In this document: one piece after another, positions 26,878-33,597 of the stretch
Layout: the number at the start of each line of letters is the position of its first letter
Numbering within the stretch: position 1 is the first letter of the stretch
Assembly (NCBI RefSeq): GCF_900566055.1
Contig: NZ_UPHQ01000011.1
Coordinates: forward strand, 1-33,597
Source: Mycobacterium innocens
GTDB taxonomy: Bacteria > Actinomycetota > Actinomycetes > Mycobacteriales > Mycobacteriaceae
Length of the DNA stretch: 33,597 nucleotides
Reading direction: 5' to 3'
Program-made: the position numbers and the translations under genes
The notes under the pieces: model-generated
Databases searched by the model: none
What the model saw: the letters and a program-made list of their open reading frames with translations, nothing else
Told to the model about the DNA's origin: nothing

Positions 26878-27594
26878 ATGGGCCCGCTCGGGCCGGGCTG
26901 CACCGTCGCCTGGTATCCGTTGAACGTGATCCGTCGCCCGATCAGCGTGGCCGTGATGCTCGCGGCGGCTGCGACCGTCGGCTACGCCCTTTTGTGGGTG
27001 GGGCACCGCCAGGACTGGGGTTGGGTGCACGGCCTGGATTGGTCGTTGTTGAACGCCGCGCACGACATCGGGATCAAGCATCCGGCCTGGGTGGACTTCT
27101 GGGTCGGAGTGTCGTTCGTGCTGGGCCCGATCCCCATGCGGCTGATCGGCATGGTGATGGCGGTGGTTGCGGCGTTGCAGCACAAGGTGCGGATGGCGCT
27201 GTTGCTGTTGGCCTGTTTGCCGCTCAACGGATTGGTCACGATGGCCGCCAAGGATCTGGCCGGGCGGCCACGACCGGTGACCGAGTTCGTCGCCGCGCCA
27301 TCGACCTCGTTCCCCTCCGGACATGCGCTCGAGTTGACGGCAAGTGTGCTTGCGCTGCTGATCTTCCTGCTGCCGTTGACGAGTCAGCGGTGGGTGCGCG
27401 TCGTCTCGGTCGCGGTGGCCGCGCTGGGTGTGTTGACGGTCGGCACCGCCCGGGTGGCTTTGAATGTGCACCACCCGTCGGATGTGATCGCGGGATGGTT
27501 GCTGGGATACGTGTATTTCCTGGTGTGCCTGTGGGTGTTTCGGCCGCTACCGGTAACGGGTGCGGAGCCGGCCCGGCTTGCCGAAGCCCGCTGA
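26878..27594 (+). CDS. PAP2-family membrane phosphatase
   Basis: This 238-residue integral membrane protein has about five or six helices and the three PAP2 signature motifs: KDLAGRPRP near residue 124, FPSGHALE near 145 and ARVALNVHHPSDVIAG near 191-206. The family removes phosphate from lipid phosphates (phosphatidate, undecaprenyl-pyrophosphate, decaprenylphosphoryl sugars). Orthologue by place and length of Rv0308. The start is uncertain: ATG at 26878 gives MGPLGPGCTVAWYPLN, but TTG at 26920 or GTG at 26926 (MIRRPISVAVML) would leave more space from the divergent neighbour and begin just before the first helix. Confidence 0.9.
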   Translation: MGPLGPGCTVAWYPLNVIRRPISVAVMLAAAATVGYALLWVGHRQDWGWVHGLDWSLLNAAHDIGIKHPAWVDFWVGVSFVLGPIPMRLIGMVMAVVAALQHKVRMALLLLACLPLNGLVTMAAKDLAGRPRPVTEFVAAPSTSFPSGHALELTASVLALLIFLLPLTSQRWVRVVSVAVAALGVLTVGTARVALNVHHPSDVIAGWLLGYVYFLVCLWVFRPLPVTGAEPARLAEAR

Positions 27595-27696
27595 CGCCCT
27601 GCGGCGCGGTGCTTTTCGCAGTGTCTCGGCGCAGTGATCCAACCGGTACTAAACCTTTACTTGACCCTGAGGTTTCGTCCCCTTGACGATGAACCG

Positions 27697-28353
27697 ATGC
27701 ACCGACTGGGAGCTGTACTGTGTGCTGCGGTGTGCCTGGCCGGAGCGGCCCTGGGATTCGCCCCGGTGACCGTCGCGGCGGGCAATCCGTGGTTCGCGAA
27801 CTCGGTCGGCAATGCCACCCAGGTGGTTTCGGTGGTTTCGACCGGCGGCTCTACCGCGAAAATGGATGTGTACCAGCGCACCGCCGCCGGTTGGCAGCCC
27901 CTCAAGACCGGGATTCCCACCCATGTCGGTTCGGCGGGAATGGCGCCGCAGGCCAAGAGCGGTTATCCGGCTACCCCGATGGGCGTCTACAGCCTGGACT
28001 CGGCTTTCGGCACCGCGCCCAATCCCGGTGGCGGACTTCCGTATACGCAAGTCGGACCCAACCACTGGTGGAGTGGGGACGACCACAGCCCCACCTTCAA
28101 CACGATGCAGGTGTGTCAGAAGGCTCAATGCCCGTTCAACACCGCCGAGAGTGAGAACCTGCAGATCCCGCAGTACAAGCATTCGGTGGTGATGGGCGTC
28201 AACAAGAACAAGGTGCCCGGCGGCGGTGCCGCATTCTTTTTCCACACCACCGACGGCGGACCCACAGCGGGATGCGTGGCAATCGACGATGCCACGCTGG
28301 TGCAGATCATCCGATGGTTGCGGCCCGGCGCGGTGATCGCGATCGCGAAGTAA
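27697..28353 (+). CDS. Secreted L,D-transpeptidase-like (YkuD-fold) protein, Rv0309 family
   Basis: This is a 218-residue exported protein. Residues 1-28 form a signal peptide (MHRLGAVLCAAVCLAGAALG, then cleavage near VAAGN). The mature part carries STAKMDVYQRT, KSGYPATPMGVYSLDSAFG, GGGLPYTQVGPNHWW and HTTDGGPTAGCVAIDD. The last is an L,D-transpeptidase-type catalytic segment with Cys193 and an upstream His. The closest experimentally known M. tuberculosis relative is Rv0309, a secreted protein of the same length. True L,D-transpeptidases have HGTxxxxxxG...SHGC; this shorter HTTDGGPTAGC variant leaves cross-linking activity unproven. The ATG at 27697 was chosen because the signal peptide starts there. 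Confidence 0.88.
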   Translation: MHRLGAVLCAAVCLAGAALGFAPVTVAAGNPWFANSVGNATQVVSVVSTGGSTAKMDVYQRTAAGWQPLKTGIPTHVGSAGMAPQAKSGYPATPMGVYSLDSAFGTAPNPGGGLPYTQVGPNHWWSGDDHSPTFNTMQVCQKAQCPFNTAESENLQIPQYKHSVVMGVNKNKVPGGGAAFFFHTTDGGPTAGCVAIDDATLVQIIRWLRPGAVIAIAK

Positions 28354-28362
28354 CCGGGGCCG

Positions 28363-28875
28363 TCAGTCAGCCAATGCGCGGCCCGGTCGCACGGTGAACC
28401 CCAGGTTGGCCACCGACATCGTCGCCTCGTAGGTGCGGTCGTATCCGGTGGCGCTGATCCGCCAACCGTCGGCAGTGCGCCGATACTCGTCGCGGTAGAA
28501 CGCCGCGCCGATCAGCATGAAATTGGCTTCGGCAACGATGACGCGATCCTGCAGATACCAGCGGCCCGTGGCGGTGTCGCCGGTCACCGTGATCTCCGGG
28601 TGCGTCACCCGGTGTTCGGTGATGATGTTGGGCCCCAACGCCGAGCGCATGTATTGCACCACGTCGCCGCGGTTGGAAAAGTGCAGCTCCTTGCCCAGCG
28701 ACGACCCATAGTCGCCGCGCACATCCTCGGTCAGGGTGTCGGCGAAGTCGTCCCAGTGCTTGGTGTCCAGGGCCCGCAGATAGCGGTACTTGATCCGTTT
28801 GATTGCTTCGACATCCTTGACATCGGCGACATCCGCGACATCCGCCGCCAGGGCCGCCAGGTCTGCAGGGTTCAT
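28363..28875 (-). CDS. SnoaL-like (nuclear transport factor 2 fold) protein, Rv0310c family
   Basis: A 170-residue protein with a single SnoaL_4-like domain: IKRIKYRYLRALDTKHWDDF near 25-45, then LTEDVRGDYG, NIITEHRVTHPEITVTGD and YRRTADGWRISATGYDRTYE. The family includes polyketide cyclases, dehydratases and hydroxynitrilase-like proteins, and the active-site His/Asp pattern (HRVTHPEI) is compatible with a small enzyme. The N-terminus holds ADVADVADVKDV, encoded by a 9-bp tandem repeat. The start may be the ATG at 28875 or the GTG just before it (28878). It is convergent with the Rv0309-like gene (9 bp apart) and divergent from the next gene. Confidence 0.85.
   Translation of the reverse strand: MNPADLAALAADVADVADVKDVEAIKRIKYRYLRALDTKHWDDFADTLTEDVRGDYGSSLGKELHFSNRGDVVQYMRSALGPNIITEHRVTHPEITVTGDTATGRWYLQDRVIVAEANFMLIGAAFYRDEYRRTADGWRISATGYDRTYEATMSVANLGFTVRPGRALAD
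28811..28846. repeat. 9-bp tandem repeat inside the SnoaL-like gene
   Basis: Four units of ACATCNNNG/C (ACATCCTTG, ACATCGGCG, ACATCCGCG, ACATCCGCC) lie head to tail. On the coding strand they give ADVADVADVKDV near residue 11 of the protein. The unit length is a multiple of three, so copy changes would keep the frame. Confidence 0.8.
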
Positions 28876-28918
28876 CACGTCATTGCAGCACGTTCGCCGC
28901 CGACATTATCGTCGGGGC

Positions 28919-30148
28919 ATGAGCCGATCCCGCTACGCCGGGTTGTCCCGCGCTGAGCTGGCAGTCCTGGTGCCCGAACTGTTGTTGATCGGGCAGCTGA
29001 TCGACCGCTCCGGCATGGCGTGGTGCATCCAGGCGTTCGGTCGCGAGGAGATGCTGCAGATCGCGATCGAGGAGTGGGCCGCAGCCAGCCCGATCTACAC
29101 CAAGCGCATGCAACAGGCGCTGAACTTCGAGGGCGACGATGTGCCCACCATCTTCAAGGGCCTGCAACTCGACATCGGCGCTCCGCCGCAATTCATGGAT
29201 TTCCGCTTCATCGTCCACGATCGCTGGCACGGCGAATTCCGCCTCGACCACTGCGGTGCGCTGCTCGATGTCGAACCGATGGGCGACGAGTACGTCTTCG
29301 GCATGTGCCACACCATCGAAGACCCGACCTTCGACGCCACGGCCGTGGCCACCAACCCGCGGGCGCAGGTCCGGCCCATCCACCGGCCGCCGCGGGTGCC
29401 GCCCGACCGGGATCCGCACTGCGCGTGGACCGTCGTGATCGACGAGTCCCACCCCGAGGCCCGGGGCATCCCGGCGCTGGACGTCGTTGCGCAAAGTAAA
29501 GCTGCCCGTTGGGAATTGGCGGCCATCGACTCTTCCGGCGACGGACTGGCCGACTATGCGGGCCCGCTGCTGTCCGATCTTGACTTCGGTGCCTTCTCCC
29601 ACTCGGCGCTGGTGCGGACAGCCGACGAAGTATGCCTGCAAATACACCTGCTCTACCTGTCGTTCGCCATCGCGGTCGGCAAACGCGCCGGCGCGGACAC
29701 CGAACTGGCCCGGTCGATCAGCACCCGCCAGTTGATCGGGATAGCCGGGCTGGCCGCGGAACGCATCCACCGCGCACTGGCCCTGCCCGGCGGATTCGAC
29801 GGCGTGTTACGGGTATTCGAGTTGCACCCGCTGTTCAACCCCGCCGGCTATATCGAGGCCGAGACGGCGGAGGACAGGTTGATTCTGCACCGCTCGCCGG
29901 GGCACGACGACGCCGCATGGATTTCGCTGTGCACACCCGAATCCGGACAACCGCTGCAGGCAATCGCCACCGCGGTCGACCCGCACGTCGCCGTCCGGGT
30001 CGGCGGGACGAACACCGAGTGGACCGCCGAACTGGTGAAAACCGAGACCCCGGCATCCGAATTGCCGGAGGTGTTGGTGGCCAAGGTAAGTGGCGGGTCG
30101 AGCTTCGTATTCCAGCTCAGGCGTTCGCTGCCGATAACCGCGGTCTGA
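28919..30148 (+). CDS. Conserved mycobacterial protein, Rv0311 family
   Basis: A 409-residue protein of unknown function from the ATG at 28919 (MSRSRYAGLSRAELAVLVPE); the length equals that recalled for Rv0311. The N-terminal half has MAWCIQAFGREEMLQIAIEE and the conserved HCGALLDVEPMGDEYVFGMC, with several Cys/His residues (HDRWHGEFRLDHCG, CHTIED) that could bind a metal. The C-terminal half has no recognised domain. No signal peptide or membrane helix. It precedes the Hsp70-like gene on the same strand with a gap of about 150 bp. Confidence 0.85.
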   Translation: MSRSRYAGLSRAELAVLVPELLLIGQLIDRSGMAWCIQAFGREEMLQIAIEEWAAASPIYTKRMQQALNFEGDDVPTIFKGLQLDIGAPPQFMDFRFIVHDRWHGEFRLDHCGALLDVEPMGDEYVFGMCHTIEDPTFDATAVATNPRAQVRPIHRPPRVPPDRDPHCAWTVVIDESHPEARGIPALDVVAQSKAARWELAAIDSSGDGLADYAGPLLSDLDFGAFSHSALVRTADEVCLQIHLLYLSFAIAVGKRAGADTELARSISTRQLIGIAGLAAERIHRALALPGGFDGVLRVFELHPLFNPAGYIEAETAEDRLILHRSPGHDDAAWISLCTPESGQPLQAIATAVDPHVAVRVGGTNTEWTAELVKTETPASELPEVLVAKVSGGSSFVFQLRRSLPITAV

Positions 30149-30301
30149 CCCCACGCCGTATGTCAAGGCGATGGCTGTACCTTTTCGGTGACGACACGGC
30201 ATCGACCGCATACCAATGAGGTTGGGAGCGAACCCAATACGGTATGCCCGCGGCTATGGTTGACCCTGGCCTTCGACCCTATCGACGAAAGTATCCGCTC
30301 T

Positions 30302-32200
30302 ATGTACGACCCGCTGGGGTTGTCGATCGGGACCACGAACCTGGTTGCGGCAGCTAACCAAAGCAGTCCGGTCGTCCGTCGCGCTGTGCTGACGCTGTAC
30401 CCGCATTGCGCCCCGAAAATCGGTGTGCTCGGCGGTAACCCGGACGTGGCCGAGTCCGGCACATTGATGAGTGGGTTTGTGCAACGCGTCGGCGACTCGG
30501 TTGCCCTGGTGTCGCCGGACGGGTCGGCTCACGATCCGGATCTGCTGACGGTCGAGGCGCTGGACGCGATGGTGGTCGCCGCCGGGGCGGACGCGAGTTC
30601 GTCGGAGATCGCGATCGCCGTCCCCGCTTACTGGAAACCCGGAACTGTCCAAGCGCTGCGCAACGCCCTGCGCACGCACGTCGGCTTCGTGCGTAGCGGT
30701 ATGGCGCCGCAGCTGGTCCCCGACGTAATCGCGGCGATGACGGCGGCGAACACCGAACTGGCTATCCCGGCCGGTGGCGTGGTCGGTTTGCTCGATTTCG
30801 GTGGCTCCGCCTCCTACGCCACTTTGGTGGAGACCGCGTCCGATTTCGAACCGGTAGGCGCCACACTGCGTTACGAGGATTTCTCCGGTGAACAGATCGA
30901 CCAGGCGATACTGCTGCATGTCATCGACCGGCTCGGCCACGACGACATCGATCAGGCCGGCACCGCCGCGGTCGCCCAGCTCGGACTGCTGAAGGAACAG
31001 TGCCGAGAGGCCAAGGAGCGGTTATCCACCGACGCTGTCACGGAATTGGCTGCAGAGCTGGCCGGAACCAGCACTACGTTCCGGCTCACCCGGGACACGC
31101 TCGATGACCTGATCCAAGATCGGCTGACCGGTTTCATCTACGCGTTCGACGACATGCTGGCGCGCAACAAGGCGAGTTGGACCGACCTGGCGGCGGTGGT
31201 CACCGTCGGCGGTGGCGCCAGTATTCCGCTTGTCACTCAACGCCTTTCCTTTCACACCCGGCTCCCGGTGCTGACTGTTTCGCAGCCGGCCTGCGCGGCC
31301 GCAGCCGGTGCGCTGTTGCTGGCTGCCGGTGGACGAGAGCTGGACTTCCGCACTCGCACGTCCGTCGGGTTGATGGCCAGGGCTGCGGCCGCGTCCGGTA
31401 CCGCCCTGATCGAGTTGCCCGCCGGCGACGTGATGGTGATCGACCAGGAGGCGGTGACCGATCGCGAGCTGGCCTGGTCGCAAACGGACTTCCCGGGCGA
31501 CGTGCCGGTGCGGTTCGAGGGTGACTCGTACAACGAGGACGGCCCGTGCTGGTCGATGCGCTTGAACGTGATCGAGCCGCCCAAAGAATCACCGTGGCGC
31601 CGGTTGCGGTTCTCTCAGCTGCTGATCGGGCTCTCCGCGGTGGTGGCGATGACCGCGATCGGCGGTGTGGCATTCACCTTGACCGGCGTCGAGCGGCGCC
31701 AGGCTCCCGTGGTGCCCAGTGTGGTGCCGCCGCCCGCGCCCTCCGTGTCGCTGCGGCCGAGTGCGGCGGTGCCCAGCCCGGTCAAGCCGCCGCCCAGCTC
31801 GGTGCCGGTGCCCAGTGCGGCACCGGCCCCTACCAGTGTCGCGCCGCCACCACCGCCATCACCGACGTTGACGGCGCCGCCGCCGACGTCGACGCTGGCG
31901 CCGTCACCGGTGGTGACCACGACAACCGCGCCTCGGCTCACCACCACCACGAGTCCCCGGCCGACCAGCACCACCATGGCGACGCCGACCACGACGGCCG
32001 AGCCCGAGGACACCACGACCGAAGAAGCACCGACCACTACCTCGACGGTGAAGATGACCACGGAATGGTTGCACGTCCCGCTGCTGCCCGTGCCGATACC
32101 GATTCAGGTGCCGGCGAATCAGGCTCCGCAAAACCCGGCGCCGCAGACCCAGCAGCCTCAAGGGCCGCAAAACCCGTTCGCGAGTTCCGGCACCCCCTGA
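30302..32200 (+). CDS. Hsp70/actin-like ATPase domain protein with membrane helix and Pro/Thr-rich tail, Rv0312 family
   Basis: A 632-residue protein from the ATG at 30302 (MYDPLGLSIGTTNLVAAANQ). The first 430 residues look like an Hsp70 nucleotide-binding domain: GLSIGTTNLVAA (phosphate 1), GLLDFGGSASYATL near 162 (phosphate 2) and VVTVGGGASIPLVTQRL near 300 (adenosine loop), but there is no substrate-binding domain. One membrane helix follows at about 440-463 (LIGLSAVVAMTAIGGVAFTL), then some 165 residues rich in Pro, Thr, Ser and Val (PTTTAEPEDTTTEEAPTTTS) that should lie outside the membrane, ending with PQNPFASSGTP. Comparable in length to Rv0312 (about 620 residues). Function unknown; a membrane-tethered ATPase with an envelope-facing stalk is the inference. 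A frame extension to 30188 lacks a ribosome site. Confidence 0.88.
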   Translation: MYDPLGLSIGTTNLVAAANQSSPVVRRAVLTLYPHCAPKIGVLGGNPDVAESGTLMSGFVQRVGDSVALVSPDGSAHDPDLLTVEALDAMVVAAGADASSSEIAIAVPAYWKPGTVQALRNALRTHVGFVRSGMAPQLVPDVIAAMTAANTELAIPAGGVVGLLDFGGSASYATLVETASDFEPVGATLRYEDFSGEQIDQAILLHVIDRLGHDDIDQAGTAAVAQLGLLKEQCREAKERLSTDAVTELAAELAGTSTTFRLTRDTLDDLIQDRLTGFIYAFDDMLARNKASWTDLAAVVTVGGGASIPLVTQRLSFHTRLPVLTVSQPACAAAAGALLLAAGGRELDFRTRTSVGLMARAAAASGTALIELPAGDVMVIDQEAVTDRELAWSQTDFPGDVPVRFEGDSYNEDGPCWSMRLNVIEPPKESPWRRLRFSQLLIGLSAVVAMTAIGGVAFTLTGVERRQAPVVPSVVPPPAPSVSLRPSAAVPSPVKPPPSSVPVPSAAPAPTSVAPPPPPSPTLTAPPPTSTLAPSPVVTTTTAPRLTTTTSPRPTSTTMATPTTTAEPEDTTTEEAPTTTSTVKMTTEWLHVPLLPVPIPIQVPANQAPQNPAPQTQQPQGPQNPFASSGTP

Positions 32201-32428
32201 GCCGACTCCGCGCCTGGCAGTCAGCTTTGAGCTTAACCAGAACGGGTCCGCGACCTGCTGGACGCGAGTAGTGTCCGAATTGGGCACAACTTTATATAAG
32301 CGCCAGCTATTTGGATGTAACTAGTCGCACCAGCAATGCGGCGTGAGGATTGTCGACGGCGGCCGGCACGGTACGCTCGTCCGCCTTAGACCCCCATGGC
32401 TAGTTACCACATGGCCTTGGAGGGCCAG
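32201..32428. other. Spacer before the DUF7159-like gene
   Basis: 228 bp with an AT-rich patch (CAACTTTATATAAGC near 32287-32301) that could be a promoter, but no paired -35/-10 could be assigned. No RNA gene or repeat was recognised. Confidence 0.4.
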
Positions 32429-33597
32429 ATGGACATCGTACTTGGGGTATCAATGGAGCCCTCGGCGGTCCGCTTGGTGCTGATCGAAGGCGAAAACGCC
32501 GATGGTGCCACCGTCGAGGAAGAGAGCTTCGAGGTCGCCGTGTCGCCGGACTCGGCGAATTCGGCGGCGGCCGCCGAGGCGATTGCGGCCATTGTCGGCA
32601 CCCGCCAGGGCGCGGCCGAGGGCGGCTACTGGTTGACATCGACCGGGGTGACGTGGATCGACCCCGGCGGTGCCGGTGCGCTGCGTGACGAGCTTGCCGC
32701 CCGCGACATCGGAAGCGTCATGTTGGTCTCGCCGTTGCTCGCTGCGGCCGCCCTGGCACAGACCGTCGGCGCCGCGCTCGACTATCAGCACATCGCGATG
32801 CTGTTCGTCGAGGCCGGCAGTGCGACGATGGCAGTCATCGACGTCACCGACGGTTCGATCGTCGACCTGCATCGGCAGTCCCTTGGCGCCCACAGCGCCG
32901 TAGCGACCGAACTGGCGCCGATGGTCTCCGGTCTGGACGCGGCGGGTTCGCGGGCGGACGGGGTGTTCCTGATCGGTTGCGGGGTCGACATTGTCCCGGT
33001 CAAACCCGTGCTGGAGGGCGCGACATCGCTGGTGGTGAGCGTCCCCGAGGAGCCCGACATGGCGCTGGCCCGCGGCGCGGCGCTGGCGTCGGCGAATGCG
33101 CCGCTTTTCGTGTCGTCGACGGCCGCGCTGGCCTATGCGCTGGACCCGGGCACCGGCGAAGTGAATCCGCGCGCCCTGAGCCCGACCTACTTGGACGTCA
33201 GTGCTCATGCCCATCCCGGGCAGGGTGCCCTGGCCTACAGCGCCCTCGACGACGAAGACGACGAGATCGCTGGACGCCGCCGGCCGGTGAAGCTGGCCGG
33301 TAGCGCCCTGGCCGCGGCGGCGGCCCTCGCGGCCGGGCTGATGGTGATCTCGTCGGATATCCGGCCGATGGCAGCTCCGCAGCCCAGCCCGCCCGAGGGC
33401 GCGGTCACCACGGCCCCGGTCCAGGCGGGGCCGGAGACACCGCCGCAGGTGCAGTTGCCTGCTCCCAGCTCTGCGCCGGCGGCGCCGCCGGAGGCGGCCC
33501 CGCCTCCGGAGGCAGCTCCGCCACCGGCCTCGCCGGCGCCGCCTCCGGTGGTTGCCCAGCCGCCCCGAACGGCGGTCGATGCGGCGCCGGCGAGGCC
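32429..33597 (+). CDS. DUF7159-like membrane protein with proline-rich tail (cut by window edge)
   Basis: The open frame from the ATG at 32429 (MDIVLGVSMEPSAVRLVLIE) continues past the right edge; 389 codons are visible. GGAGGG at 32419-32424 supports this start; in-frame ATGs at 32411 and 32396 are alternatives. The N-terminal 285 residues resemble the mycobacterial DUF7159 family and are reminiscent of an actin/Hsp70 fold: VLGVSMEPSAVRLVLIEG, IAMLFVEAGSATMAVIDVTD and GVFLIGCGVDIVPVKPVLEG, with PDMALARGAALASA. One membrane helix follows at about 288-308, then a Pro/Ala-rich tail. The layout repeats that of the preceding gene. Function unknown. The family name is from memory. Confidence 0.82.
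   Translation, partial: MDIVLGVSMEPSAVRLVLIEGENADGATVEEESFEVAVSPDSANSAAAAEAIAAIVGTRQGAAEGGYWLTSTGVTWIDPGGAGALRDELAARDIGSVMLVSPLLAAAALAQTVGAALDYQHIAMLFVEAGSATMAVIDVTDGSIVDLHRQSLGAHSAVATELAPMVSGLDAAGSRADGVFLIGCGVDIVPVKPVLEGATSLVVSVPEEPDMALARGAALASANAPLFVSSTAALAYALDPGTGEVNPRALSPTYLDVSAHAHPGQGALAYSALDDEDDEIAGRRRPVKLAGSALAAAAALAAGLMVISSDIRPMAAPQPSPPEGAVTTAPVQAGPETPPQVQLPAPSSAPAAPPEAAPPPEAAPPPASPAPPPVVAQPPRTAVDAAPAR

Noticed and set aside
3800..33597. CRISPR arrays, tRNA or rRNA genes, insertion sequences, prophage or attachment sites
   Set aside because: None could be recognised in this window; the repeats present are too few and too short for CRISPR.

Overview
The window is high-GC actinobacterial DNA from a slow-growing Mycobacterium. 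The evidence is a PE_PGRS gene, PE/PPE genes with PPW-type C-termini, and a complete ESX-3 (type VII secretion) locus in the gene order eccA3-eccB3-eccC3-PE5-PPE4-esxG-esxH-espG3-eccD3-mycP3-eccE3. From memory, the order broadly follows M. tuberculosis Rv0279c to Rv0313. The differences are that the Rv0295c sulfotransferase and the Rv0297-Rv0305c block are absent. Comparisons to M. tuberculosis proteins are recalled, not computed, and the species cannot be fixed from this window.

Left part (1-3544): a partial PE_PGRS gene on the minus strand; an orphan C-terminal piece of a PPE gene; an intact class-I SAM-dependent methyltransferase (Rv0281 type); a second, frameshifted PPE C-terminal relic; and about 700 bp of non-coding DNA holding a candidate promoter and an operator-like inverted repeat. 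Cassette (3545-5839): PE, PPE, EsxG-like and EsxH-like genes that form a second, diverged copy of the PE5-PPE4-esxG-esxH block found inside ESX-3. It most resembles the esxS/esxR group, which lies far from ESX-3 in M. tuberculosis.

Regulatory gap (5840-6714): a perfect 13-bp hairpin, a promoter block shared with the cassette, a near-consensus Zur box placed between candidate -35 and -10 elements, a 22-codon leader ORF, and an IdeR-like box just before eccA3. This fits zinc and iron control of ESX-3. The ESX-3 operon (6715-21471) is tightly packed, with 4-bp stop/start overlaps at most cytosolic and membrane component junctions. EccB3, EccC3, EccD3 and EccE3 form the membrane complex, MycP3 is the mycosin, EccA3 and EspG3 are the cytosolic chaperone side, and PE5/PPE4 and EsxG/EsxH are the secreted pairs. 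Two details stand out: MycP3 has Thr where the subtilisin-type oxyanion-hole Asn is expected, and both EsxH copies have Gln at the position of zinc ligand His70.

Right part (21458-33597): an alpha/beta hydrolase, trans-aconitate methyltransferase (tam), a gap with a 20-bp tandem repeat, then a minus-strand group of sulfatase, BluB-like flavoprotein and a small conserved protein. These are followed by a PAP2 phosphatase, a secreted YkuD-like protein, a SnoaL-like protein, a conserved hypothetical protein, and two consecutive large proteins that share an architecture: an actin/Hsp70-like or Hsp70-reminiscent cytosolic part, one membrane helix and a proline-rich tail. The second of these runs off the right edge.
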